The notes: generated by a model from the letters alone, not told the origin. DNA of 64,000 nt from Tundrisphaera sp051175315 (GCF_051175315.1 NZ_CP195100.1:2480001-2544000); one strand, 5' to 3'. Shown: positions 53,977 to 64,000, counted from the first letter of the stretch. A program made the numbers and translations.

Positions 53977-56900
53977 ATGCTCAATGCCCTGATCGAGATG
54001 GCGCTGCGGAATCGGTTCATGGTGATCGCGGGCACGCTGCTGATGGCGGCCCTGGGGGTCTACTCCGCGCTGAACCTCCCCATCGACGCCGTGCCGGACA
54101 TGACCAACGTCCAGGTCCAGGTGATCACCGAGGCCCCGGCGCTCAGCCCGACCGAGGTCGAGACCCTGCTCTCGTTCCCGGTCGAGGGGGCGATGAGCGG
54201 CCTGCCGGATGTGGAGCAGATCCGCTCGATCAGCAAGTTCGGCGTGTCGGTGGTGACCATCGTGTTCCGCGAGGGGACCGACATCTACCGCGCCCGGCAG
54301 CTGGTGGGCGAGCGTCTCCAGCGGGCCGCCGAGGCGATCCCGCCGGGCTACGGCACGCCGTCCCTGGGTCCGATCTCGACGGCGCTGGGGGAGATCTTCC
54401 AGTTCCAGGTGAAGGGCAAGGGGGTCAGCCCCATGGAACTGCGGACCACGCTCGACTGGTTCATCTCCTACCAGCTGCGCGGGGTGCCGGGGGTGACCGA
54501 GATCAACGCCCAGGGCGGGGAGATGAAGACCTACCAGGTCGAGGTCGACCCGGACAGGCTGGCCGAATACCGCCTGTCGATGACCCGGCTGTTCGACGCC
54601 CTGAGGATGAACAACGCCAACGTCGGCGGCGGCTACCTGGTCCGCGACGGGGAGGCTCGCTACATCCGGGGCGAGAGCCAGACCCATAATGTGGCCGACA
54701 TCGCCGCGATCGTGATCGACGAGCGCGAGGGCGTGCCGGTGCGGGTCTCCGACGTCGCCACGGTCCACCCCGCCCCGATGATCCGCGCGGGGCTGGTCAC
54801 CCGCGACGGCGAGGGGGAGATCGTCCTGGGCATCGTCATGATGCTGATCGGCGAGAACTCGCGCCTCGTGACCGAGCGGGTCAAGGCGGAGATCGAGAAG
54901 ATCCAGTCGAGCCTGCCCCCGGGCATCACCATCGAGCCGCTCTACGACCGGACCCACCTGATCGACCAGACGCTGGAGACGGTGCTCCACAACCTGGCCG
55001 AGGGCGGGGCCCTGGTGGTGGTGATCCTCCTTTTGCTGCTGGGCAACATCCGGGGCGGGCTGATCGTGGCCCTGGCCATCCCGTTGTCGATGCTGTTCGC
55101 CTCCAGCGTGATGGCCGCCACCGGCGTGACCGCCAGCCTGATGAGCCTGGGGGCCATCGACTTCGGGATGATCGTCGACTCCAGCGTGATCATGGTCGAG
55201 AACTGCGTCCGCCGCCTGGGGCACGAGGGGGGCACCCGGCCCAAGATCGAGATCATCCGCGACGCGGCCGTGGAGGTCCGCAAGCCGACCATGTTCGGCG
55301 AGCTGATCATCGCCATCGTCTACCTGCCGATCCTGGCCCTCCAGGGCACCGAGGGGAAGCTGTTCCGCCCCATGGCCCTGACCGTGATCTTCGCCCTGGC
55401 CGGCTCGATGGTCCTGTCGCTCACCCTGATGCCGGTGCTGGCCTCGCTGGCCCTGGGAGACAAGGTGGTCGAGAAGGAGATCTGGCTGGTCCGCCTCATC
55501 AAGCGCATCTATGAGCCGATGCTCGACGCCTTCATCCGCCGCCCGGTGCTGGCCACCCTGGTGTCGATCGGCCTGATCGGCCTGAGCGTGCCGGTGGCCC
55601 TGAACCTGGGCGCCGAGTTCATGCCCAAGCTCAACGAGGGGGACCTGCTGATCGAGGCGGTCCGGATCCCGTCGGCCTCTTTGGAAGGGGCCGTGGAGGC
55701 GTCCACCCAGATCGAGAAGATCCTCAAGACCTTCCCCGAGGTCCGCATGGTCTACTGCAAGACCGGCCGGCCCGAGATCGCCAACGACGTGATGGGCGTG
55801 CACCAGACCGACGTCTGGACCATGCTCAAGCCGCAGGACGAGTGGCGGGACGGGCTGACCCGCGACGCCCTGATCGAGGAGATGAACAACAAGCTCACGG
55901 CCAACGTCCCGGGCGTCAAATTCGGCTTCAGCCAGCCGATCGAGATGCGGGTCAACGAGCTGGTGGCGGGCGTCAAGAGCGACGTGGCCGCGCTGATCTA
56001 CGGGCCGGACCTCGACGTCCTCCGCCGCAAGGCCGGCGAGGTGGAGCGCGTCCTGGCGAAGATCCCCGGGGCCCAGGACGTGAAGTCCCCCAGCGAGGGG
56101 CGGCTGCCGATGCTCCGGGTCTCGGTCCGCCGCGATCAGCTGGCGCGATACGGGATCAAGGCCAGCGACGTGCTGGACGCCGTGGCCGCGCTGGGCGGGA
56201 CGACCGTCGGCACGGTGTTCGAGGGCCAGATCCGCCACCCGATCCGGGTCCGCCTGCCCGAGTCGTGGCGCAACGACCCGGCCAAGATCGGCTCGATCCG
56301 GGTCGTCGACCCGATGGGCCGGGCGATCCCCCTGCGCGACCTGGCCGACATCGCCGCCGAGGAGGGGCCGTATGAGGTGGAGCGAGAGAACGTCCAAAGG
56401 CGGGCGGTGGTCGGCGTCAACGTCCGGGGCCGCGACCTCGCCGGGTTCGTCGCCGAGGCCCAGGCCGCCATCGAGCGAGACGTCCCCAACACGCCCGGCT
56501 ACCTGATCCGCTGGGGCGGCCAGTTCGAGCACCTCCAGACCGCCACCCGCCGCTTGCTGATCGTGGTGCCGATCGCCCTAGTGCTGATCTTCCTCCTGCT
56601 CTACACGTCGTTCGGCTCGCTGAGCCTGTCGGCCCTGATCTACCTGGCCGTCCCCACGGCCGCCACCGGGGGCGTGCTGGCCCTGGCGGCGCGCGGGCTG
56701 CCGTTCTCAATCTCGGCGGGCGTCGGCTTCATCGCCCTGTTCGGCGTGGCGGTGCTCAACGGCCTGGTCTGGGTCTCCGCCGTGGAACACCTCCGCCAGG
56801 ACGGGATGGAGCCCCACGCCGCCGCCCGCGAGGCGTCCCTGGTCCGCCTCCGGCCGATCCTCATGACCGCCCTGGTCGCCGGCTTCGGCTTCATCCCCAT

Positions 56901-57051
56901 GGCCCTGGCCACCACCCCCGGCGCCGAGATCCAACGCCCCCTGGCCACCGTGGTCATCGGCGGCCTGGTGACTTCCACCATCCTCACCGCCCTGGTCCTG
57001 CCCGCGATCTACCCGTGGTTCGCCCGGGGGACACCGCAGGAGGCCCGGTAG
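53977..57051 (+). CDS. CzcA-type heavy-metal RND efflux pump
   Basis: This 1024-residue inner-membrane pump shows the HME-RND pattern: LPIDAVPDMTNVQVQVITEAP, VEQIRSISKFGVSVVTIVF, and the signature DFGMIVDSSVIMVEN with proton-relay Asp395, Asp401 and Glu408 in helix 4. This set (D, D, E) is characteristic of divalent-cation CzcA pumps (Zn/Co/Ni or Cd) rather than CusA-type Cu/Ag pumps. Two large periplasmic loops and about twelve helices are present, ending VLPAIYPWFARG. It exports metal from periplasm or cytoplasm together with the upstream adaptor. No outer-membrane CzcC gene lies nearby. Confidence 0.93.
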   Translation: MLNALIEMALRNRFMVIAGTLLMAALGVYSALNLPIDAVPDMTNVQVQVITEAPALSPTEVETLLSFPVEGAMSGLPDVEQIRSISKFGVSVVTIVFREGTDIYRARQLVGERLQRAAEAIPPGYGTPSLGPISTALGEIFQFQVKGKGVSPMELRTTLDWFISYQLRGVPGVTEINAQGGEMKTYQVEVDPDRLAEYRLSMTRLFDALRMNNANVGGGYLVRDGEARYIRGESQTHNVADIAAIVIDEREGVPVRVSDVATVHPAPMIRAGLVTRDGEGEIVLGIVMMLIGENSRLVTERVKAEIEKIQSSLPPGITIEPLYDRTHLIDQTLETVLHNLAEGGALVVVILLLLLGNIRGGLIVALAIPLSMLFASSVMAATGVTASLMSLGAIDFGMIVDSSVIMVENCVRRLGHEGGTRPKIEIIRDAAVEVRKPTMFGELIIAIVYLPILALQGTEGKLFRPMALTVIFALAGSMVLSLTLMPVLASLALGDKVVEKEIWLVRLIKRIYEPMLDAFIRRPVLATLVSIGLIGLSVPVALNLGAEFMPKLNEGDLLIEAVRIPSASLEGAVEASTQIEKILKTFPEVRMVYCKTGRPEIANDVMGVHQTDVWTMLKPQDEWRDGLTRDALIEEMNNKLTANVPGVKFGFSQPIEMRVNELVAGVKSDVAALIYGPDLDVLRRKAGEVERVLAKIPGAQDVKSPSEGRLPMLRVSVRRDQLARYGIKASDVLDAVAALGGTTVGTVFEGQIRHPIRVRLPESWRNDPAKIGSIRVVDPMGRAIPLRDLADIAAEEGPYEVERENVQRRAVVGVNVRGRDLAGFVAEAQAAIERDVPNTPGYLIRWGGQFEHLQTATRRLLIVVPIALVLIFLLLYTSFGSLSLSALIYLAVPTAATGGVLALAARGLPFSISAGVGFIALFGVAVLNGLVWVSAVEHLRQDGMEPHAAAREASLVRLRPILMTALVAGFGFIPMALATTPGAEIQRPLATVVIGGLVTSTILTALVLPAIYPWFARGTPQEAR

Positions 57052-57158
57052 GGACGCCGCCCTTCAGGGGCGAGCTGCTACGCCATCCGGGCCGGGGCGG
57101 GTATTCTGGTCGGGCCGGCCGTCCTGCCTGACCCTTCCTCCCGTGCGATGCAACGCCC

Positions 57159-58595
57159 ATGCTTTCGATCCTGACCGCCCTGGCTCTGTCGTTCCCCGCC
57201 TTCGCTGATGGCCCGAAGGGCGACGGCCCGTTCGTCCAAAGGGGCTACTACATCACGTTCATGCGGATGCCGACCTACGACCTCGCCGACTGGAAGCGGG
57301 TCGTCGACGGCATCCGCGAGGACGGCGGCAATACCTTGCTGCTCTGGGTGGGCGGGGCGTTCCGGTCGGAGAAATACCCGATCACCTGGGCGTATAACGC
57401 CGAGCACGAGAACGTCCGCAAGGACTTCGTCCGCGAGCTGATCGAGTACTCTCACGGCCGGGGTATCAAGGTGCTGCTCGGCTTCACGCCGTTCGGCTAT
57501 GACGGGGTGAACCGATACGCGCTGGAGCATCCCGAACTGAAGGCGGTCGGGAAGGACGGCCAGCCCACCGCCCCCTTCGGCATCGGCTGCTGGGGATACA
57601 ACCTTTGCCCGTCGCGGCCCGAGTCCCGGCGGTTCATGCTGGAATATGCCCGGGAGATGGCCTTCGATTTCTACCCGGAGGCCGACGGGCTGCTGATCGA
57701 GTCGTCGGATTACGCCATCTGCCACTGCAAGGGCTGCGGCGAACGCTTCTTCGAGAAGGAGTTCGACTTCGTGAGGCAGATCTCTGAGGAGGTCTGGGCG
57801 CGGAAGCCCGGGGCGACGGTCGTGGTCTTCCCGCACTACTTCTCCGGGGCCGACGTGCCGGGCTTCGGCGTGAAGGCGGCCCGGCTCCCCTTCGACCCCC
57901 GCTGGTCGCTCGTGTTCACGCCCCACAGCGCCAACCCCGAGCCCGACCTCATCCGGCAGGCGAGGGGCAGCCTGTGGTGGGACGACTCGCCCGCCCTGCG
58001 CAGTCCCCGGGAGATCCGCGCCGGCGCCGGGCGGGCGAGGGATTTGGGCGTGACGGGCTACGTCCCCTCGCTGGAGGCGTTCACCTTCGTCGCCACCGAG
58101 CCCGAGGAGGGCCAGGCCTGGCTCAAGGGCCGGCGGCAGGTGCCCCTGGGGTTCGGCTGGCTGGAGCCGGGCGACCCGCCCTACGACGAGTTGCCGGCGC
58201 GGGTCAATCGGATCGCCTACCGGGAATTCGCCCGCGACCCCGACCTCGCGTTCGAAGACTACAAGAAGATCCTGGGTCGCGACCTCTTCGGGCCGTCCGC
58301 CACCCCCGAGGCCGTCGACGATGCCCTGGAACTCCAGGCCGCCCTGAACTTCGAACGGACCTGGTGCCAGCCCTCGCCGCTGGCGAGCCCCGAGCGGCTC
58401 CGGGCGATGAAGGGCCGGGGCGAACTGACGCGGGAGAAGCGGGCCGAGTATCGGGCCGCGCTGGACCGGCTCCGGGGCATCGAGGCGCGGCATCGCGAGC
58501 CGAGGCCGGACGGCGAGCGGGAGCTTCATCGCATCGCCGGGTGGGTGCTCGGCCGGTGGGGCGATCAGGAACGGACGCTCCTGGCTGACGACTGA
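57159..58595 (+). CDS. Secreted TIM-barrel-like hydrolase, glycosidase-type
   Basis: This 478-residue protein has a short signal peptide (MLSILTALALSFPAFA). Barrel-like strands follow (GGNTLLLWVGGAFR, GIKVLLGFTPFGY, EADGLLIESSDYAICHCKGC, GATVVVFPHYFSG, LVFTPHSANPEPDL). A CHCKGC motif could bind metal or form disulfides. Acidic residues at strand ends (Glu in LLIESSD) suggest glycoside-hydrolase chemistry, but I cannot assign a family. It stands alone after the metal pump, with a C-terminal helical part (about 380-478). Confidence 0.65.
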   Translation: MLSILTALALSFPAFADGPKGDGPFVQRGYYITFMRMPTYDLADWKRVVDGIREDGGNTLLLWVGGAFRSEKYPITWAYNAEHENVRKDFVRELIEYSHGRGIKVLLGFTPFGYDGVNRYALEHPELKAVGKDGQPTAPFGIGCWGYNLCPSRPESRRFMLEYAREMAFDFYPEADGLLIESSDYAICHCKGCGERFFEKEFDFVRQISEEVWARKPGATVVVFPHYFSGADVPGFGVKAARLPFDPRWSLVFTPHSANPEPDLIRQARGSLWWDDSPALRSPREIRAGAGRARDLGVTGYVPSLEAFTFVATEPEEGQAWLKGRRQVPLGFGWLEPGDPPYDELPARVNRIAYREFARDPDLAFEDYKKILGRDLFGPSATPEAVDDALELQAALNFERTWCQPSPLASPERLRAMKGRGELTREKRAEYRAALDRLRGIEARHREPRPDGERELHRIAGWVLGRWGDQERTLLADD

Positions 58596-58660
58596 GCCAG
58601 TGCCCGACCCCCGTCCGAACCACGGTAACGAGGCCGGCAACCTCCCGCGAGCCGAAATCC

Positions 58661-59098
58661 ATGACCACGATCGAGGCCATTTCCGATCCCACGCCCGTCG
58701 ACCTCGCGGCGATCCTCGCCCCGCTCGATGCCGCCAGCCGGGCGTCGGGGTACGCCTACACGCCCGAGGCGTTGACGCTGGTGCTCCGCGACGAGGGCGG
58801 GCGGATCGTCGGCGGGGCGATCGGCGAGACGTACTGGGGCTGGCTCCACGTCCGCATCCTGGCCGTGGCCGAGGAACTCCGGGGGCAGGGGGCGGGGCGG
58901 AGGCTCATGGAGGAGATGGAACGCCTGGCGGCGGGACGGGGTTGCCGCCATGCCTGGGTGGATACCTTCAGCTTCCAGGCGCGGCCGTTCTATGAACGCC
59001 TGGGCTATCGCATCTTCGGCACCCTGCCGCACTATCCCGACGACCAGTACCGCTACTTCCTGGCCAAGGCGATCGGCCCGCCCGGCACGGCCGGCTGA
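58661..59098 (+). CDS. GNAT-family N-acetyltransferase
   Basis: This 145-residue enzyme transfers an acetyl group from acetyl-CoA. The acetyl-CoA-binding motif A is LRGQGAGRRLMEEMERLA at about 79-96, and motif B reads TFSFQARPFYERLGYRIFG. It closely resembles small GNATs of unknown acceptor. It is 65 bp downstream of the secreted barrel protein and 90 bp upstream of an orphan gene. Confidence 0.85.
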   Translation: MTTIEAISDPTPVDLAAILAPLDAASRASGYAYTPEALTLVLRDEGGRIVGGAIGETYWGWLHVRILAVAEELRGQGAGRRLMEEMERLAAGRGCRHAWVDTFSFQARPFYERLGYRIFGTLPHYPDDQYRYFLAKAIGPPGTAG

Positions 59099-59188
59099 CG
59101 CGGTGCGGGAGGGAAACTGATCGAAATTTATGGTCGACACCGATACGATGGTCCGGGTTTGGTCCGGGTCTTCACGTCGGAGGATGCG

Positions 59189-59812
59189 ATGTTCCATGCG
59201 ATGGGATCTGTTCTGGCCGCGGCCGCGATCGGCCTCGGCGCCCCGCCCGAGGACGCCCCGTTGCCCTCCGCGAAGCCCGACCGGCCGGCCGACGCCAAGG
59301 CGAGCGACCTGGGGTTCCTCCAGGTCGGCCGAGCTTACTTGATTCGGTTTCCCGAGGAGCGCCACCCGGCCCTCAAGCGGGAGACCGAGACCGCGGCGGC
59401 GACGACCAAGGAGACCGACGTCAAGACCGGCGAGGTCCGGACGCGGTCGGTACAGCCCATCACCTGGAACATGAAGTTCCAGATCGACGTCTTCGTCGTC
59501 CGGGAGCTGGGCGGCGGCCCGTGGGTGTTGCTGGAGTACCCGGCCGATCCTAAGGTGGCCTTGCAGGCCGGGATGGCACGCCACACCCTCGCGGATTCGA
59601 AGAGGGTGGCCGAGATGGAGAAAACCGAGGAAGGCCGGGAAGCCCTGGCCAGCGTTCGGGAGTCCGCTGACCGCAAGCTGGAGACGACCCGGACCTGGGT
59701 CAACATGAATTATGCCGTCTCGATCGCCGACCCGCCCAAGGATGGGGCGTTCGACTGGACGCCCCAAATCCGGGTCGAGATGCGTCAGGCCAGCCCGCCC
59801 GCGAGCCCCTGA
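59189..59812 (+). CDS. Exported orphan protein
   Basis: The 207 residues start at MFHAMGSVLAAAAIGLGAP, a signal-like leader preceded by a CGGAGG ribosome site. The mature part begins with a Pro/Ala/Asp-rich linker, then strands (QVGRAYLIRFPEE, NMKFQIDVFVVREL, PWVLLEYPADPKVAL, WVNMNYAVSIADPP) and a charged helix in between. No family is recognised. It ends 13 bp from the stop of the convergent DUF2071 gene. Confidence 0.65.
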   Translation: MFHAMGSVLAAAAIGLGAPPEDAPLPSAKPDRPADAKASDLGFLQVGRAYLIRFPEERHPALKRETETAAATTKETDVKTGEVRTRSVQPITWNMKFQIDVFVVRELGGGPWVLLEYPADPKVALQAGMARHTLADSKRVAEMEKTEEGREALASVRESADRKLETTRTWVNMNYAVSIADPPKDGAFDWTPQIRVEMRQASPPASP

Positions 59813-59825
59813 AACCGGCCCACGC

Positions 59826-60599
59826 TCACCGGGCCGGCGACGCCGCCGGCCCGAGCGGGAAGACTTCCACATCCACCCGGCGGGCGTAGTGGGCCAGCGG
59901 GGCGGCATCGGGCCGGGCGATGCCCGCCGCGGCCAGCAAGGTCTCTTCGATGGATTCGACCTCGGCCACCCGGAGCGGATAGGGCGTGTGGTTGACCCGT
60001 CCGAGCTTCAGGGGTGTGCCCGTAGACGAGTAGAGGACGTAACGCTCGGCCAGGAAGTGCTCCAAGCTGCCGGGCACGGCCGGGGCGACCGGCGAACGGA
60101 CGGTGGCGACGATCCGGGAGGTCGCGGGACGGGGGCCGGGGTAGATCCGGCGGGACTTGTAGGCCAGCCGCGTCCCGCCGGGGATCTCGGACGCGTCCAG
60201 GGCCATCCGCGCGAAGAAGTAAGGCAGGCGGAACCAGGCCCGGCCCAGGGCCGCGCCGACGACGTTGGCGGCATCGAGGCTGAAGAACCAGACGCCGGGA
60301 TCCCGGCCTCCGGCATGGACATAGGTCCGGACGTTGGTCTCGTGGAAGTTCGACAGGCCCCGGACGGCGGGCAGGCCGGCCGGGCGGACGCCGCTCATGG
60401 TGAACGGGACCAGCCCGACGAACGCACGGCCCTGGAACGTGTCGAGTTCCAGCCCCGGGGGCAGCAACGCCCGGAGCGACTGGGCCGGGATTTCCCAGTG
60501 GAGGAACAGGAGGTGTTCCCAGGACTGCCGCATCACCGCGCGGCCCGGCGGCCGGCGGGTCGGCGTGATCCGGTCGATGGCGTCGGGGTCGGCGGTCAT
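59826..60599 (-). CDS. DUF2071/YqjF family protein
   Basis: This 257-residue protein has the family opening QSWEHLLFLHWEIPAQSLRALLPP in pieces, then GLELDTFQGRAFVGLVPFTM, NFHETNVRTYVH and GVWFFSLDAAN, all matching DUF2071. The fold is acetoacetate-decarboxylase-like; no enzymatic role is established. It is followed on the same strand by nothing close and preceded by the histidine-kinase gene ending 19 bp upstream, so they may share a transcript. Confidence 0.85.
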   Translation of the reverse strand: MTADPDAIDRITPTRRPPGRAVMRQSWEHLLFLHWEIPAQSLRALLPPGLELDTFQGRAFVGLVPFTMSGVRPAGLPAVRGLSNFHETNVRTYVHAGGRDPGVWFFSLDAANVVGAALGRAWFRLPYFFARMALDASEIPGGTRLAYKSRRIYPGPRPATSRIVATVRSPVAPAVPGSLEHFLAERYVLYSSTGTPLKLGRVNHTPYPLRVAEVESIEETLLAAAGIARPDAAPLAHYARRVDVEVFPLGPAASPAR

Positions 60600-60618
60600 G
60601 GCCCCTCCCGGATGGGGA

Positions 60619-61410
<792 letters not shown>

Positions 61411-61605
61411 CGGTCCCTCGCATCGTGCCCGGTTCCTATCGGCCGCCGGATCGGCCCATCCCCTCCTCGGGACGGCCCGAACCGACCGGGCCCATCTCGA
61501 TCGGCCCATCCCTCGTATCGGCGATCCGGGCCCCAGGGATGAGACCCCGGGGCCCGAGAAGTGCCATCCGCCGCCGGCGCCGGGAGGCCGGGCGAGGCGG
61601 GGGGA

Positions 61606-62385
61606 TTAGATGAGGCTTTCGAGCAGGAGCTTGAGCTTGCGGACCTCGATCTCGACCTCGAACGGGCTGTCCAGCGAGTCGAGGATCGACACGGTGAGGC
61701 CCCGGTTGTAGCCGTTCCGCTCCAGGAGGTTGACGATCCGGCCGTACTCGATGTCCCCCTGGCCGACGCGGACCTGGAACTCGCCCGGCTTCTTGCCGGT
61801 GTCGCGCAGCAGGACGTTCTGGACGAACGGGAAGACCTCGTCGTAGTTGCCGCCGGCCAAAGGCCCCTGGATGTAGTGGCTGGGGTCGAGCGTCAGGCTC
61901 AGCCCCGGCACGGCGCGGCACAGGGCGGCGGCGGCAGAGGGGTCCGACGTGAGCGTCGCCGAGTCGGTCATCAGGGCCACGACCAGGCCCTGGCGGGTGG
62001 CGTGGGACACCAGGCCGGTGAGCCGCTTGACCTCGTCGTCGAAGTCCGAGCCGATCGGCGCGGCCGGGATGGTCAGCACCGCGACGGTCAGCGCCTTGGC
62101 CATCCGGCAGATGGCCTCGAACCGGCGGCGGACCTCCGGGGCCTCGGCGTCGCCGAAGTCGATCCCGAAGGCGGACGGCGTGATGTTCGGCCCCTCGCGG
62201 AGCCGGCCCAGGGCGCCTTCCAGGTTGTCGGCGACCTCGGACGGGTGGAGGTGATCCCCCGGCTCGACGATCGCCAGGTCGATCTTGCGGAACTCCAAAT
62301 CGGCGATCTGGCGCAGGGCCGCCTTCAGGGGCTTCCGCGAGAAACAAGACGTGTTGCAGGCAACGAACACCCGGACCCCCTCCAT
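61606..62385 (-). CDS. Sugar phosphate isomerase/epimerase-type TIM barrel
   Basis: This 259-residue protein starts MEGVRVFVACNTSCFSRKPL. Barrel motifs are LEFRKIDLAIVE, AVLTIPAAPIGSDF, GLVVALMTDSATL, LSLTLDPSHYIQGP and LTVSILDSLDSPF. The usual metal-site residues are partly conserved (Asp/His in DPSHY), so activity is plausible but unproven. A long reading beyond 62385 is a shadow of the next gene. It sits 66 bp downstream of the large secreted protein gene. Confidence 0.75.
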   Translation of the reverse strand: MEGVRVFVACNTSCFSRKPLKAALRQIADLEFRKIDLAIVEPGDHLHPSEVADNLEGALGRLREGPNITPSAFGIDFGDAEAPEVRRRFEAICRMAKALTVAVLTIPAAPIGSDFDDEVKRLTGLVSHATRQGLVVALMTDSATLTSDPSAAAALCRAVPGLSLTLDPSHYIQGPLAGGNYDEVFPFVQNVLLRDTGKKPGEFQVRVGQGDIEYGRIVNLLERNGYNRGLTVSILDSLDSPFEVEIEVRKLKLLLESLI

Positions 62386-62450
62386 CCGTGAAGGACGCGG
62401 GACCCGGCCTCGACCTCGGCCGATGAGCCCCCATCCCGACTCGGAGGAGT

Positions 62451-64000
62451 TTAACGAAGCTGGCGGTTGGGCGGAAGGGCGGAAGCGTTGCCGGTGCGGA
62501 TCGGGGCGGGCTGATCGGCCACGATCGCCGGGGGGTCGGGGGCGAGATGCCGGGTCCAGTGCGACCCCGCCTTGCGGGCGAAGTCGGCGTAGCGGCCGTC
62601 GCGATAGGCCAGCAGCGCGGCCATCAGGTCGCGGCGGGCGTTCAGCCGTTCGGACTCGGTGGGGGCGTCGCCGGTCACGGACACGTCGTCCACCCAGAGC
62701 CGGCCGGGGCCGGCCAGGTCGAACCGGAGGCGGGCCGAGTCGAGGCCCCCGGCCGGCAGCTTCGCGACGTGGAAGGTGGCCTCGGCCCACTCGCCCCGCG
62801 CCCTGATCTCGGCCTGGGAGGAGAACGGACGGCCGCCCGCCTGGCCGTCCAGGCGGATCGTGGACCGGGCGTCCGGGCGATCGGCCCGGAGCCAGGCGCG
62901 GACGGTGAGGGCGGTGCGCCCGGCCGGCCGGAACGGGGCGCTCTGGGCCGACGCCCCCGCGGCGGACGCGTCGAGGCGGAGGCTGCCCCGGCCCGATCGG
63001 GGGCGATCGCGGTCGATCTCGATGGTCCCGCCGGAGGCCTCCCAGCCCGAGACGACCGGCACCGGGCGCGAGGCGGCCAGCTGCACGGTCTCGGGCTCGA
63101 ACCCGGCGTTGGCCGGCCCCGGGCCGCGCTCCGGCCTGGCGGTCTCCCCCTGGAGCCGGATCAGGCGGGCGGACAGGTCGTCGTACTGGGCCTTGATCCC
63201 GTCCAGGGCGGCGGGGTCGGGGTGGGGGCGGGCCGAGGCGATCCGGACGTCGGGCGAGGCGACGCGGGCCGCAGCGATCCCGAACGGGGGGAGGTCGAGC
63301 ACCAGGCGGGCGCCATTCGGGCCACGCTCGGGCTCCAGCCGGAGGCCCCGCCCGAGGTCGTCCACGATGGCCGTCGCCGGGGCGACCACCTCGGCTTCCA
63401 GGAGGATCGGGTACGGGGTGTCGTTGGCCAGGGCCAGCACCGTGTCCGGGCCCGACTGTAGGGCGCGGGCCACGGCCCCGGAGGCGAGCCGGGGGGCGGG
63501 CTGGCCCGGCGGGGAGTCGGGCAGGGCGGCGAACGGCCGGGCGAACCGGCGGAGCCGATCTTCCTGGCCCGCGGCCGAGGTCGCCGCCACGATCACCCGG
63601 GTGGCGTCCAGGGCGGCCACGGCGTGCCCCATCGCCTCGTCGCCGGCCGATCCCCCGGCCATCGGGATCGCGAACAGGCGCGGGCCGGCCGCCCGGCCCG
63701 CCTCGATCGACTCGACCCCGAGCAACGCCCCGCGCCCCGGCCGGGCCGCGACCGGCTCGTCGAGTTCGGGGCTGGTGGCCAGGTCGTGGGCCAGGTCGTC
63801 GGTGGTCAGGCCCACGGAGCGGAGCACGATCGGGGCCGTTTCGTCGGCCGGCCAGCTCGACAAATCGAAGCCAACCCCGCGCCAGGCCTGGGCCGGGGTG
63901 AGGCCGGCCAGGTCGACCCGCCGCGCCTCGTCGCCGGCCGGGCCGGGCTCCAGCCCGGGGCTCGCCACGGCCAGCACGGCGCCCGGCGCGGATCGGCGTG
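62451..64000 (-). CDS. Large exported planctomycete protein, C-terminal part (cut by window end)
   Basis: At least 516 residues are visible and the frame stays open past position 64000, so the N-terminus is missing. The first part resembles a hydrolase-like or sandwich region (GLTTDDLAHDLATSPELDE, PYPILLEAEVVAP). Residues about 285-330 are helical (IKAQYDDLSARLIRLQGE). About 340-450 form a galactose-binding-like carbohydrate module (SGWEASGGTIEIDRD, LRFDLAGPGRLWVDDVSVTGD). The tail is helical and Pro-rich. A carbohydrate-binding envelope or secreted enzyme is likely; the active domain, if any, lies outside the window. Confidence 0.65.
   Translation of the reverse strand, partial: RRSAPGAVLAVASPGLEPGPAGDEARRVDLAGLTPAQAWRGVGFDLSSWPADETAPIVLRSVGLTTDDLAHDLATSPELDEPVAARPGRGALLGVESIEAGRAAGPRLFAIPMAGGSAGDEAMGHAVAALDATRVIVAATSAAGQEDRLRRFARPFAALPDSPPGQPAPRLASGAVARALQSGPDTVLALANDTPYPILLEAEVVAPATAIVDDLGRGLRLEPERGPNGARLVLDLPPFGIAAARVASPDVRIASARPHPDPAALDGIKAQYDDLSARLIRLQGETARPERGPGPANAGFEPETVQLAASRPVPVVSGWEASGGTIEIDRDRPRSGRGSLRLDASAAGASAQSAPFRPAGRTALTVRAWLRADRPDARSTIRLDGQAGGRPFSSQAEIRARGEWAEATFHVAKLPAGGLDSARLRFDLAGPGRLWVDDVSVTGDAPTESERLNARRDLMAALLAYRDGRYADFARKAGSHWTRHLAPDPPAIVADQPAPIRTGNASALPPNRQLR

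Overview
The window is a GC-rich bacterial chromosome segment, almost certainly from a Planctomycetota member and most likely close to the Isosphaeraceae. The evidence is family content: a PSCyt1/DUF1549/DUF1553 plus DUF1501 pair, a DUF1559 prepilin-like protein followed by a small lipoprotein, N-terminal 'LEARDLM/LEERKVLS' surface-protein signatures, Tat-exported Gfo/Idh oxidoreductases and large secreted orphan proteins. The genus is inferred, not shown.

Layout. 1-5.5 kb: the last codons of a type I-C-like cas2, a leader of about 177 bp, and one long type I-C CRISPR array (I count 76 repeats and 75 spacers), closed by hairpins and an intrinsic terminator. 5.5-9.8 kb: leftward genes for an exported alpha/beta hydrolase, a secreted GH32 fructan/sucrose hydrolase and a planctomycete orphan. 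9.9-18.3 kb: a leftward five-gene catabolic operon (DUF1549/DUF1553 cytochrome, DUF1501, zinc deacylase, enolase-superfamily sugar-acid dehydratase, ACS-type MFS transporter). Facing it is a GntR/FCD repressor gene, with a pair of palindromic operators at each end of the intergenic region. 19.6-30 kb: DUF1559 prepilin-like protein, lipoprotein, a YegP/DUF1508 gene with an in-frame amber codon, an internally duplicated orphan, a Gfo/Idh oxidoreductase with a sugar isomerase, a ceramidase-like hydrolase and two surface proteins. 30.5-36.3 kb: a 1275-residue secreted orphan and a TPR protein, convergent. 36.4-42.9 kb: a tightly coupled leftward operon of multicopper oxidase, SCO1-like protein, di-haem peroxidase-like cytochrome, P1/DmpA peptidase and a 64-residue ORF. 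43.9-51.2 kb: tRNA-Ser(CGA) overlapping the end of tadA, a small orphan, a ComEC protein fused to an alpha/beta hydrolase, a GT2-GtrA glycosyltransferase and a GT39-like membrane glycosyltransferase. 51.6-57 kb: a His-rich exported protein and a CzcB/CzcA heavy-metal efflux pair without an outer-membrane component. 57-64 kb: a secreted TIM-barrel-like protein, a GNAT acetyltransferase, a DUF2071 protein, a soluble histidine kinase, a sugar isomerase-like protein and the end of a large secreted protein cut by the window edge.

Most notable: (1) the CRISPR repeats change in two nested steps toward the leader, recording two repeat mutations propagated by spacer acquisition, and two distant spacers come from homologous protospacers in the same register; (2) paired GntR operators, each pair spaced 21 bp, control a coherent catabolic divergon; (3) the tadA stop codon lies inside a tRNA-Ser gene; (4) ComEC is fused to a serine hydrolase; (5) a five-gene copper/haem redox operon includes a self-processing-type peptidase; (6) yegP is interrupted by an amber codon.
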